From Actinomyces marseillensis (GTDB taxonomy: Bacteria; Actinomycetota; Actinomycetes; Actinomycetales; Actinomycetaceae), in contig NZ_LT707420.1 in NCBI RefSeq assembly GCF_900155605.1, positions 522,023 to 571,698 of the forward strand: DNA of 49,676 bases. The letters run 5' to 3'. Below are positions 23,945 to 31,184 of this stretch, piece after piece (position 1 is the stretch's first letter; the number at the start of each line of letters is the position of its first letter). The notes beneath the pieces are model-generated. The model worked only from the letters and a program-made list of their open reading frames with translations. It had not been told where the DNA came from and did no database searches. Both the position numbers and the translations under genes were made by a program.

Positions 23945-24822
23945 CAGACGGTTCCTCCCATCTGTTCGCGCTTACGCAGGCGCGCGGTGTACCAATCGGA
24001 AAGACGAATGAAGGGGAAGGACAAGATGATGAAGAAGATGCCTGCAACCACGTAGGAGGTGAAGTTGTAGGTAGTCGCCTGCTGGAGCTGAGCGGCTCGG
24101 ATGGCATCCGTTGCGCCCAGGACCGAGATCAGGCCCACGTCTTTTTGCATCGAAATGAAGTCGTTCATCAGTGCCGGGGTGACCTTGCGGACTGCCTGGG
24201 GAACGATGATGTGACGCATGGTCTGACCGTGGGTGAGGCCAAGGGAGCGCGCCGCATAGCGCTGCGAGGGGTGAACGGATTCAAGACCTGCGCGCAGAAC
24301 CTCGGAAACATACGAGGTGTAGGTGATGATGAGCGCGACAGTGCCCAAGAGCGTGACATCGATGCGCCTCGAGGGGTTGAGTGCCGGGATACCGAAGCCG
24401 ATCAAGTACAAGACGACGATGAAGGGGATTCCGCGGAAGATATCGGTGTAGGCGGCCGCGAGGAAACGTAGCGGGAAGAACACCGGTCCAGCCAAGGTGC
24501 GGGTAGCAGCCAGGAGGGTTGCGAAGATTGCCACGCCGGTTGCTGCCACCAGCAGCATGCGGATATTCAGCCACATACCGGAGAGCACGGCGGGAATGGC
24601 CTGACGTGCGTATTCCCAGTTAAAGAAGGTTTCCTGTGTGGTCTTCCATCCGGGAGAGGAAGCAAGGACCGCAACAATGATGGCGGCGATAATCAGGGTG
24701 GAAATCGCGGAAATAAAAAGCGAACGAGTGGTGCGTTTACGTCGATAACGACGGCGCTGCTCTTCGACCGCAGAGACTGGGAATTCAGCCATCGGGTCAT
24801 CTGAACGAGAGTGATTGAGCAC
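23944..24822 (-). CDS. Polar amino-acid ABC transporter permease
   Basis: A 292-residue HisM/GlnP-type permease. A basic cytoplasmic tail (YRRKRTTRSLF) leads to a first helix, and the core 95-285 carries the family EAA-like motif ARSLGLTHGQTMRHIIVPQA. GTG 24822 is preferred because GAGGA lies just upstream; ATG 24792 and the longer frame to 24858 are alternatives. Being a single permease gene, it should form a homodimer. An upstream hairpin separates it from the binding protein gene and may lower its expression. Confidence 0.9.
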   Translation of the reverse strand: MLNHSRSDDPMAEFPVSAVEEQRRRYRRKRTTRSLFISAISTLIIAAIIVAVLASSPGWKTTQETFFNWEYARQAIPAVLSGMWLNIRMLLVAATGVAIFATLLAATRTLAGPVFFPLRFLAAAYTDIFRGIPFIVVLYLIGFGIPALNPSRRIDVTLLGTVALIITYTSYVSEVLRAGLESVHPSQRYAARSLGLTHGQTMRHIIVPQAVRKVTPALMNDFISMQKDVGLISVLGATDAIRAAQLQQATTYNFTSYVVAGIFFIILSFPFIRLSDWYTARLRKREQMGGTV

Positions 24823-24880
24823 GGGGTCCTCTAAATGGATAACGAGTGCGCGGGGCAATCAGCGGAAGGATAAATGAAAA

Positions 24881-24914
24881 TTCTCCGGCTTGGGGAAGAC
24901 CCCAAGCCGGAGAA
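24881..24914 (-). terminator. Perfect hairpin between binding-protein and permease genes
   Basis: TTCTCCGGCTTGGGG and CCCCAAGCCGGAGAA are perfect 15-base arms with an AAGA loop, 7 bases past the binding-protein stop; the minus strand continues TTTTCATTTA. In an operon this works as a partial terminator or an RNA 3'-end stabiliser, giving more binding protein than permease. Confidence 0.78.
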
Positions 24915-24920
24915 GAAGAA

Positions 24921-25802
24921 TCACTGCTCGAAGATCGGAGCTGACGCGGCGTCCGCCAGCCACTTCTTCTGGAGTTCGGCCAGAGTGCCATTGTCACGCA
25001 GCTTGTCGACAGCCTTGGTGACCGCAGGGGTCAGCGCGCTTCCCTTGGGCAGCAGCAGGCCGAAGCTGTTGCCGTCCTCGTTTGCGGTGAACTGACCGAC
25101 GACCGTGCCGTTGTCAACCTGGGTTGCGATCACGTTGAATGCGGTGGGTAGATCGACGACGATTGCGTCAACCTGTCCGCCCTTGAGGGCCTGGACAACA
25201 TCGGCGGAACCGTTGAAGACCAGGGGATCAACGCTGGGCTTGAGCTTGTTCATCACGTAGTTCTGGGAAGTCGTGCCGGCCTGAACGCCGAACTTGAGCT
25301 TCTTCAGATCGTTAATGCTCTTTGCTTCAGCGGCGGGAGTGCCCTTAACGGCGACAACCGCTTCTGAGGTTGTGTAGTAGGGGCTGGAGAAGTCCACAGC
25401 CTGCTTGCGCGCATCGGTGATGGAGAACTGCTGGATGTTGAAGTCCCAGTCCTTGGCGCCGGGTGCGATTGCCGAATCGAAGGTGGTGCGCTTCCACACG
25501 ACCTGATCCTTGGAGAATCCGAGCTCGCTGGCGACGGCGTAGGCAACTGCGGCCTCGTAGCCTTCACCGGATTCGGGGTTGTCGTTGAGGACCCAGGGGC
25601 TGTAGGCCGGGTCGCCGGTGGCGATGGTCAGCTTGCCCTTGGTGACGGTGGGAAGTGTTTCGCCGGTTGCGTTAGCATCGGCGCTTGCGGAAGTGGTGTT
25701 GCTTGAAGTGGTCCCGCCCGCGCACGCGCTCAGGGCCATGACGGTGGTTGCTGCGATTGCGACGAGTGCGGACTTACGGAAATGGATCTTGGGACGAACC
25801 AC
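24921..25802 (-). CDS. Amino-acid-binding lipoprotein of the ABC transporter
   Basis: A 293-residue solute-binding protein. The signal sequence ends in the lipobox LSAC (cysteine 27), followed by a Ser/Thr/Ala-rich linker. The fold is SBP family 3: KLTIATGDPAYSPW, EGYEAAVAYAVASELG, the ligand-loop WDFNIQQFSITDARKQAVDF and the end LRDNGTLAELQKKWL. It captures a polar amino acid for the downstream permease and ATPase. The GTG at 25802 has GGGAG seven bases upstream. Confidence 0.93.
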   Translation of the reverse strand: MVRPKIHFRKSALVAIAATTVMALSACAGGTTSSNTTSASADANATGETLPTVTKGKLTIATGDPAYSPWVLNDNPESGEGYEAAVAYAVASELGFSKDQVVWKRTTFDSAIAPGAKDWDFNIQQFSITDARKQAVDFSSPYYTTSEAVVAVKGTPAAEAKSINDLKKLKFGVQAGTTSQNYVMNKLKPSVDPLVFNGSADVVQALKGGQVDAIVVDLPTAFNVIATQVDNGTVVGQFTANEDGNSFGLLLPKGSALTPAVTKAVDKLRDNGTLAELQKKWLADAASAPIFEQ

Positions 25803-25977
25803 GTGTGCTCCCTAAGGAAGTATTGGGACAATTTTGTTGTGAGTGCCTGCCGCGAAGGGGCAAAGCACCCATGTCATAAGGCTAAATGCAATTGCGACCG
25901 GGTGGGAAGCGATAGTGCAGATGGTGAGATTTGGTAAAAATCACTCTGGGATGCGGGTTAGACTATATCTAATACCC

Positions 25978-26008
25978 GAGGGCAGACCCGATGATTGGAT
26001 CTGCCCTC
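25978..26008. terminator. Hairpin after the repeat-protein gene
   Basis: GAGGGCAGACCC (25978-25989) pairs with GGATCTGCCCTC (25997-26008) with one mismatch around a 7-base loop, 21 bases past the stop of the minus-strand repeat-protein gene. The T-rich ATTTATTT lies on the plus side. The remaining 25803-25977 is the upstream region of the transporter operon; I see no gene in it. Confidence 0.6.
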
Positions 26009-26029
26009 TGATTTATTTGACGCTAATGG

Positions 26030-26221
26030 TCACTTGCCAAGCTTGTCTTTGATGTCTGAAACGACGTCCTCGGCCTTGTCCTTAGCCGCCTCGACGGCGT
26101 CTTCGGCCTTGTCCTTAGCGTCTTCGGCCTTGTCCTTAACTGCCTCGACGACGTCTCCGGCCTTGTCCTTTGCAGCTTCAAAGCCTTCTTCGGCCTGCTT
26201 CTTGATGTTTTCCAGATCCAC
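26030..26221 (-). CDS. Small amphipathic repeat protein (LEA/apolipoprotein-like)
   Basis: A 63-residue highly charged protein built from repeats of A-K-D-K-A-E/G-D-V/A with regular valine and alanine spacing, for example EAVKDKAEDAKDKAEDAVEA. It predicts one long amphipathic helix with no membrane segment or signal. Similar small proteins are annotated CsbD-like or LEA-like and are linked to stress or dormancy; the match is to composition, not to a defined active site. GTG 26221 has AAGGAG six bases upstream. The DNA encoding it is itself repetitive (CTCGGCCTTGTCCTTAGC units). Confidence 0.75.
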   Translation of the reverse strand: MDLENIKKQAEEGFEAAKDKAGDVVEAVKDKAEDAKDKAEDAVEAAKDKAEDVVSDIKDKLGK

Positions 26222-26335
26222 GATGACTCCTTCAATAGTGATACTTCCAGTGATTACCGGAACGCTCTCTCAGCCTAAGGCATGGTGGTGTTCTTGTCGA
26301 TAGCTTCAATTTTTAAAGGAGGCTGGGGTGACACG

Positions 26336-26929
26336 TTAAGAAATACCATCGATGAAGAAGGGGGAGTCAATGCACCCGTGGGCGAATTGGTGTGTTTCTG
26401 TTTCTGCGCTCCCCCCAAGTGCGGGTGGTCCGTCGAGAACGAGGATTGCGAGGCCGTGGATGTACGCCCAAAGCGTTGCTTCTGCGTGTGGATCCTCGCT
26501 CCCGTAGGCAATCTTTGCGAGGCCGTGGAGCTGGGAACGCGCTGCTTGGCTGGCCTGGATGAGCTCGGGGTGTGAGTCGGGATCGTACATGTCAGAGCGA
26601 AACATGATGCGAAAAACCCCTGGGTTTTTCAGGGCGAAAGTCAGATATGCGTGTCCTGCTGCGCGCGTTGTCTCCTGGGGTGTCGCATCTGCGCTGGCGC
26701 GAAGTGTCTCGCTGAGCGCTTTTTCCAAGGCGAGGAATCCCTCTGTAATGAGCGCTGCAAGGATTCCCTCTCGGCTTTTGAAGTGGTGGTAGGGAGCCTG
26801 GTGTGTGCATCCGGCTCGCCTCGAGACCTCGCGCATGGACAGAGAGGCGGGTCCTCCTTCGTTGAGGAGTTCTCCGCTGATCGTGAGGATCGTTTTGCGT
26901 AGGCCGGGAGCTTCGCTTGAGCGTGTCAT
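26336..26929 (-). CDS. TetR-family repressor
   Basis: A 197-residue TetR regulator. The DNA-binding helices are SMREVSRRAGCTHQAPYHHF (about residues 31-50), followed by FKSREGILAALI. The C-terminal ligand domain (WHG-type look, with FRIMFRSDMYD) is about 120 residues. It is divergent from the fused flavoprotein gene, with a perfect 19-base dyad between them. ATG 26929 lies six bases after a TATACT box with no ribosome site, so the message is probably leaderless. It most likely represses both itself and the flavoprotein until a small hydrophobic ligand binds. Confidence 0.88.
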   Translation of the reverse strand: MTRSSEAPGLRKTILTISGELLNEGGPASLSMREVSRRAGCTHQAPYHHFKSREGILAALITEGFLALEKALSETLRASADATPQETTRAAGHAYLTFALKNPGVFRIMFRSDMYDPDSHPELIQASQAARSQLHGLAKIAYGSEDPHAEATLWAYIHGLAILVLDGPPALGGSAETETHQFAHGCIDSPFFIDGIS

Positions 26930-26935
26930 GGCATC

Positions 26936-26941
26936 AGTATA
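26936..26941 (-). promoter_or_regulatory. -10 box of the TetR gene (leaderless arrangement)
   Basis: TATACT on the minus strand ends six bases before ATG 26929. The matching -35 position, about 26958-26964, lies inside the left arm of the operator dyad. No good -35 hexamer is visible. Confidence 0.55.
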
Positions 26942-26956
26942 GGGGAAATGTGCCGT

Positions 26957-27014
26957 TACTACTTGACAGTGTCTATGAGTGCATGATTCCATTACTAGAC
27001 ACTGTCAAGTAGTA
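26957..27014. promoter_or_regulatory. Perfect 19-base inverted repeat, likely TetR operator
   Basis: TACTACTTGACAGTGTCTA (26957-26975) and its exact reverse complement (26996-27014) flank a 20-base spacer. Each arm contains a smaller palindrome GACA-N-TGTC, so each may hold one TetR dimer. The right arm ends 9 bases before the flavoprotein ATG and the left arm covers the -35 area of the TetR gene, so both promoters could be blocked. Confidence 0.75.
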
Positions 27015-27023
27015 GGGGTGTGT

Positions 27024-29306
27024 ATGTACGACGCAATTGTGATCGGTTCAGGAATAGGTTCACTGACAACCGCAGGACTGCTCGCAGGAGTGGCGAAAAA
27101 GCGAGTGCTCGTCCTCGAAAAACATTCCACCCCAGGGGGACTTACCCACGCATTTCGACGCCAAGGCGCAAGCTGGGACGTAGGTTTGCACTACGTCGGC
27201 GACATGGCTCCGGGGACTCGGCCTCGTCACATCATTGATTACCTCACGGACGGGAAACTCTCGTGGATGCAGATGCCCGATAGCTACGACCGCTTCTGCC
27301 TCCCAAAGCTCGGAGTGACTCTTGATGTCCCATCAAACGCAGCTCTCTATCGCCAGCGGCTTGAGGCGCTCTTTCCGAAGGAGAAACGAGCACTGAAGCG
27401 CTATTTCAAGGATGTCGCGCGGGCATACTCGTGGATGACGCTCAACTATGTTCGTCAGGTTGTCCCGCAACAGGTGGCCCCTTTGATCGGCTTGGCGCAG
27501 AAGATGCATACATCGCTCGCATGTGAGACGACTGCGCACTATATGAATCGTCGTTTTCGCGATCCCGCGTTGAGAACACTCCTGACAATGCACTGGGGGG
27601 ACTACGGAGTCGAACCTGAGCGCAGTGCTTTTGTCGCCCACGCGATGATCGTCGGCCACTACATGAATGGAGCGTGGTTTCCTCGCGGAGGAAGCGGGCA
27701 GATCTCGCGAATGATCGAAGAAAAGATCCGCGCGAATGGGGGAGAAATTCGCGTCTCTCAAAGCGTCGAAGAAATTCTTGTCGAAAACGGTCGGGCGGTT
27801 GGAGTCCGCGTCACTGATACTTCCGGTGCACATTCAGTGACTTATGAAGAGCGTGCCCCGATCATTGTTTCCGGAGTCGGAGCAAGCGAAACGTATAACC
27901 GTTTACTTCCTGCGCAGGGAAGGACGGGAAAACTCACAAAACCGATACGCGAATCGATCGTGCGCATGGGATATGGGGGGACAGCAGTCATCGTCTACCT
28001 CACTCTTGACCACTATCCCAAGGGGATCGACGGCTCCAATATCTGGATCAACGAGGGTGACGGCTCGCAGACTCCAGCGGCATTGACCGCGGCGCTGATG
28101 GAAGGTAATCCCCAAACGGCATTTGTTTCCTTCCCGGGGCTCAAAGCAGACGACCAGCACGCCACCGCCGAAATTGTCTCCTTCGTTGAAGCCGGCGCAT
28201 TCCATACGTGGGAGGAGACAACTAAAGGGGACAGGGGAAGCGACTACGACTTGCTCAAATCAACAATGGCGCATGGATTGATCGCGCTCGTTGACCGCAC
28301 TCTCCCGGGCTTTGCGCACTCTGTTCGCTACGAAGAAGTAGCGACGCCTCTCACCATCGAGCACTACACCTCTCATTCACAGGGATGCTTCTACGGCCTT
28401 CCTCTTACCCCGCAACGATTCACAGCGGGACTGACCACCCCTGAAACACCAATCCCAGGGCTCTTCCTGACGGGCCAAGATGCGGGATTTCCCGGAATTG
28501 TCGGAGCCGCGATGGCGGGGTGGACAAGCGCTTGTCGAATCCTCGGGCCAAAGGGCTACTTGCAGATCAATCAGAGCCTGAGCGCTGCTTCCACGAGTGG
28601 ACGTGAAACCTCAGATCCAGAACCAACGCAGGACCATTCAACCCACAGCGCTCCACGCCTCGCCGCTCAGGTCCTCCAGGCGCAATGGCTAAGCCCCCAT
28701 ATCCGAGACATTGTCCTCAAGCTCCCGCGTTCACTGCAGTGGTGCCCCGGCCAGTATTCCCTGATCCGAGTTGCTCCCTTTGAGTGGAGGCCGTATTCCT
28801 TGGCAAGCGCATCTGGACAAAGCGCCCGTTTCATCATCGACGTGAGAACCAAGGGGAAGGGAGCAGCCTTCGCGCGTGGCCTGCAGCCCGGAGACGAGGT
28901 CGAACTCCAACTCCCATTGGGAAATTTCGACATTCACAGCGACGTACGCGGAAACGACGAGGCTCCCACCCGCCGCAGGATTTTCATCGCAACGGGAAGT
29001 GGGATTGCCCCATTTTGTGCCGCCTTTGATGAAGGGATCCGCGCTGACGACCTACTGCTCTTTGGGTGTACAACCGCAGACGAGGATCTGACGCGTTGGC
29101 TCAAGACACCGATCCCTCACGTGATTCGCTGCATGACACGTGAGTCAAGCGACGCCGCATTCAAGGGCCGCGTCACGGACTATCTACGCATGACAGGTAT
29201 CGACCAAAGCGCCGACTACTACGTGTGTGGGTCACCAGCCATGGTCGCCGATGTGCGTCGCGTGATCCGAAGCGGAGGGGGACGCGTCTACTGTGAATCC
29301 TTCTGA
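27024..29306 (+). CDS. CrtI/retinol-saturase-like flavoprotein fused to a ferredoxin-reductase-like domain
   Basis: A 760-residue fusion. Residues 1-510 form an FAD/NAD(P)-binding oxidoreductase of the phytoene desaturase/carotenoid isomerase/retinol saturase group: VIGSGIGSLTTAGLLAG at 6-22, LEKHSTPGGLTHAFRR, and a C-terminal FLTGQDAGFPGIVGAAMAG. After a Ser/Thr/Pro-rich linker, residues 546-760 are a flavodoxin/ferredoxin-NADP reductase module with WRPYSLASASG (FAD) and FIATGSGIAPF (NAD(P)H), ending in VYCESF. No iron-sulfur domain is present. The second module may feed NAD(P)H electrons to the first. No carotenoid genes are nearby, so the substrate is unknown. ATG 27024 follows TAGGGGTGT; an upstream frame would cross the operator. 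Confidence 0.85.
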   Translation: MYDAIVIGSGIGSLTTAGLLAGVAKKRVLVLEKHSTPGGLTHAFRRQGASWDVGLHYVGDMAPGTRPRHIIDYLTDGKLSWMQMPDSYDRFCLPKLGVTLDVPSNAALYRQRLEALFPKEKRALKRYFKDVARAYSWMTLNYVRQVVPQQVAPLIGLAQKMHTSLACETTAHYMNRRFRDPALRTLLTMHWGDYGVEPERSAFVAHAMIVGHYMNGAWFPRGGSGQISRMIEEKIRANGGEIRVSQSVEEILVENGRAVGVRVTDTSGAHSVTYEERAPIIVSGVGASETYNRLLPAQGRTGKLTKPIRESIVRMGYGGTAVIVYLTLDHYPKGIDGSNIWINEGDGSQTPAALTAALMEGNPQTAFVSFPGLKADDQHATAEIVSFVEAGAFHTWEETTKGDRGSDYDLLKSTMAHGLIALVDRTLPGFAHSVRYEEVATPLTIEHYTSHSQGCFYGLPLTPQRFTAGLTTPETPIPGLFLTGQDAGFPGIVGAAMAGWTSACRILGPKGYLQINQSLSAASTSGRETSDPEPTQDHSTHSAPRLAAQVLQAQWLSPHIRDIVLKLPRSLQWCPGQYSLIRVAPFEWRPYSLASASGQSARFIIDVRTKGKGAAFARGLQPGDEVELQLPLGNFDIHSDVRGNDEAPTRRRIFIATGSGIAPFCAAFDEGIRADDLLLFGCTTADEDLTRWLKTPIPHVIRCMTRESSDAAFKGRVTDYLRMTGIDQSADYYVCGSPAMVADVRRVIRSGGGRVYCESF

Positions 29307-29319
29307 AACAGGAGGTCTT

Positions 29320-29796
29320 TCACTGACCAGCCGAGGCTAATTTCCAATCCTCGAAAGAGAATTCGGGCGAGACAACGCAAGTGGCCAGCGCCGCTTGGCC
29401 TCGAGCAAAAGTACGCTGCCACGAACCGGCGGGGACAAGGAATTGCACGGGGTTCGAAGGCTCAGAAGGGGAGAGTTCTGCATCGCCAGCATCCGGCGAC
29501 GCCAGGACTACGATCTGCGGCTCGGAACTGGGGGCCTCGCCATCTCCGCCGAGGTGAATCTCCAGCGCTCCCGGACCCGACCAGATCCACAGTTCATCGG
29601 AGTGCACCAGGTGCCAAGCCGCTTCCTCGTCGCGATCGAGCACAAAGAGGATTGCCGAGGCCGTGGCTCGCTGGCCGCGAGGGGTTTCCACATGCGTGGG
29701 TGCGGTCCAAGTGCGGCGGAAGTGGCCGCCCTCGGGGTGGGGCTCAAGGTCAAGTTGCTTGACGAGCGTGGAAGCGAGCGGAGTGAGAGTAGTCAT
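29320..29796 (-). CDS. DUF985 (cupin_5) family protein
   Basis: A 158-residue single-domain cupin. The family start EPHPEGGHFRRTW is near residue 18, ATASAILFVLDRDE follows, and the cupin motif HLVHSDELWIWSGPGALEIH holds the likely metal or ligand residues. The related yeast protein Yml079w has this fold without a known reaction. It overlaps the amidohydrolase gene by four bases (ATGA) and is the last gene of the SAH operon, so a role in handling a product of that pathway is possible but unproven. Confidence 0.85.
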   Translation of the reverse strand: MTTLTPLASTLVKQLDLEPHPEGGHFRRTWTAPTHVETPRGQRATASAILFVLDRDEEAAWHLVHSDELWIWSGPGALEIHLGGDGEAPSSEPQIVVLASPDAGDAELSPSEPSNPVQFLVPAGSWQRTFARGQAALATCVVSPEFSFEDWKLASAGQ

Positions 29797-31184
29797 TGCA
29801 TGTCTCCCTCAAAGATGCCGGTAAAACGCGGATCGATCCAGCGCAGGTCTCCGTCAATAATCGTTGCAATCTGGCGAGAAGCGCCGGTTTGGACGAGCTC
29901 CTCGATCGTGTCGACAATCGTCGTTACGGATACATCGAAAAACACCATGTCTGCGACCGCGCCGGACTGAAGCTGGCCAACGCGCTGCGGGCCAGTCGAC
30001 AATCCCAAGGCGACAGCCCCGCCCAAAGTTGCGGTGTGGAGCAGACGACGAGCCAGGTCGCCTTCCCCATAACCCTGAGCGCGAGCGATCTTATACAGGA
30101 GCGCAACGTCTTCCATGACGTCAAGGCTGGGAGAAGAGGACAGAGAGTCCGTCCCCACGGCCAGCAAATTGCCCTCATTTAGGTAGGCGGCAACAGGGGG
30201 AGCATCCAAGCCAATCACACGATTCGAGCGTGGGCACAAAGCAACAGCAGTATTGCGAGAACGCAGGCGACGCCGGTCATCTGCGGTCATGTACACCCCG
30301 TGGGCCACATGGCAATCAGGACCCAAAACCCCCAGTTGGTCGACGAATTGTGTCGCCGAGAAGCCCCCGCCCAAGGAACGCATTTCCGTGAAGGAGGTCG
30401 AGGCCCCGCTGCGCCATAAATCGTCCAATTGCGCGGTTCGGCCTTCTTTCCACTCGGCCTCGGAATGGGATTCACCCAAGTGGATATGCAGGCGAAGGTT
30501 ACGTCGGCGCGCAAGGTCGGGAAGATCCAAAAGCGGTTCCGCGTCCAATGAGTATGGCGCATGCGGAGAAATGCCGATCTGCGGGGGAGTGGGCATCGCA
30601 TCCAGGGAGGCATTGACGCTTGCCGGACCGTGAGCCGCCCAATCCTCATTCGACCACCCCATGACTTCCCAGTAGGCGACGCCGTGCAGGCCTAGGTCGT
30701 GGAGCGCGCCCGCGGCCTCGGGATCGGTGACGACGTCGGCAGCACTGGTTGTCCCGTAACGGATCGATAGGCGAGCACCGCGCGCGGCCTCGGCCTTCCA
30801 ATCGAATTCGGTATGGTCATAGACCGCGTCGAAAGCCTGCGCCCACGAGGGGAAACCCGTGTAACGCCTCGCGCCAACTTCTGCCATTCCCGTGTACTGC
30901 AAGTGGGTGTGCGCATTGACGAGGCCGGGCATCAGTACCCCGTTTACGTGGTGTTCGACGAAAGATCGTCCCGCCTGCTCAAGTGCGTGGATGACCCAAT
31001 CACGAGATCCCACGTGTTCGATCCGTCCACCGGAAACCGCAATAGCACCGTCCAAGACGGATGGGGCGGTGATCGGAATGACGAGCCCAGCTGAGTAGAC
31101 CTCGACGACGTCGGAATGCGGGCGGGGGCTGAGGATCTCTGCGTCATCCTGGGAAAGCGTCGAAGTCATAGAACTATTGTGCAT
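29793..31184 (-). CDS. SAH/5'-deoxyadenosine/MTA deaminase-like amidohydrolase
   Basis: A 463-residue metal-dependent amidohydrolase of the TRZ/ATZ-MtaD group. Metal ligands are visible: H-x-H in LVNAHTHLQYTG, the histidine in LRLHIHLGESHSE, the later VAHGVYM and the aspartate in AVGTDSLSSSPSLD. These enzymes deaminate adenosine derivatives such as SAH, methylthioadenosine or 5'-deoxyadenosine to inosine forms. It overlaps the end of the SAH-hydrolase-like gene by 11 bases if started at ATG 31184; ATG 31169 is an alternative. Gene order strongly suggests that the two act on the same metabolite. Confidence 0.85.
   Translation of the reverse strand: MHNSSMTSTLSQDDAEILSPRPHSDVVEVYSAGLVIPITAPSVLDGAIAVSGGRIEHVGSRDWVIHALEQAGRSFVEHHVNGVLMPGLVNAHTHLQYTGMAEVGARRYTGFPSWAQAFDAVYDHTEFDWKAEAARGARLSIRYGTTSAADVVTDPEAAGALHDLGLHGVAYWEVMGWSNEDWAAHGPASVNASLDAMPTPPQIGISPHAPYSLDAEPLLDLPDLARRRNLRLHIHLGESHSEAEWKEGRTAQLDDLWRSGASTSFTEMRSLGGGFSATQFVDQLGVLGPDCHVAHGVYMTADDRRRLRSRNTAVALCPRSNRVIGLDAPPVAAYLNEGNLLAVGTDSLSSSPSLDVMEDVALLYKIARAQGYGEGDLARRLLHTATLGGAVALGLSTGPQRVGQLQSGAVADMVFFDVSVTTIVDTIEELVQTGASRQIATIIDGDLRWIDPRFTGIFEGDMQ

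Noticed and set aside
26063-26170. Short spaced repeats resembling a CRISPR array
   Set aside because: The repeats are in frame with the amphipathic repeat protein and have no unique spacers; no cas genes are present.
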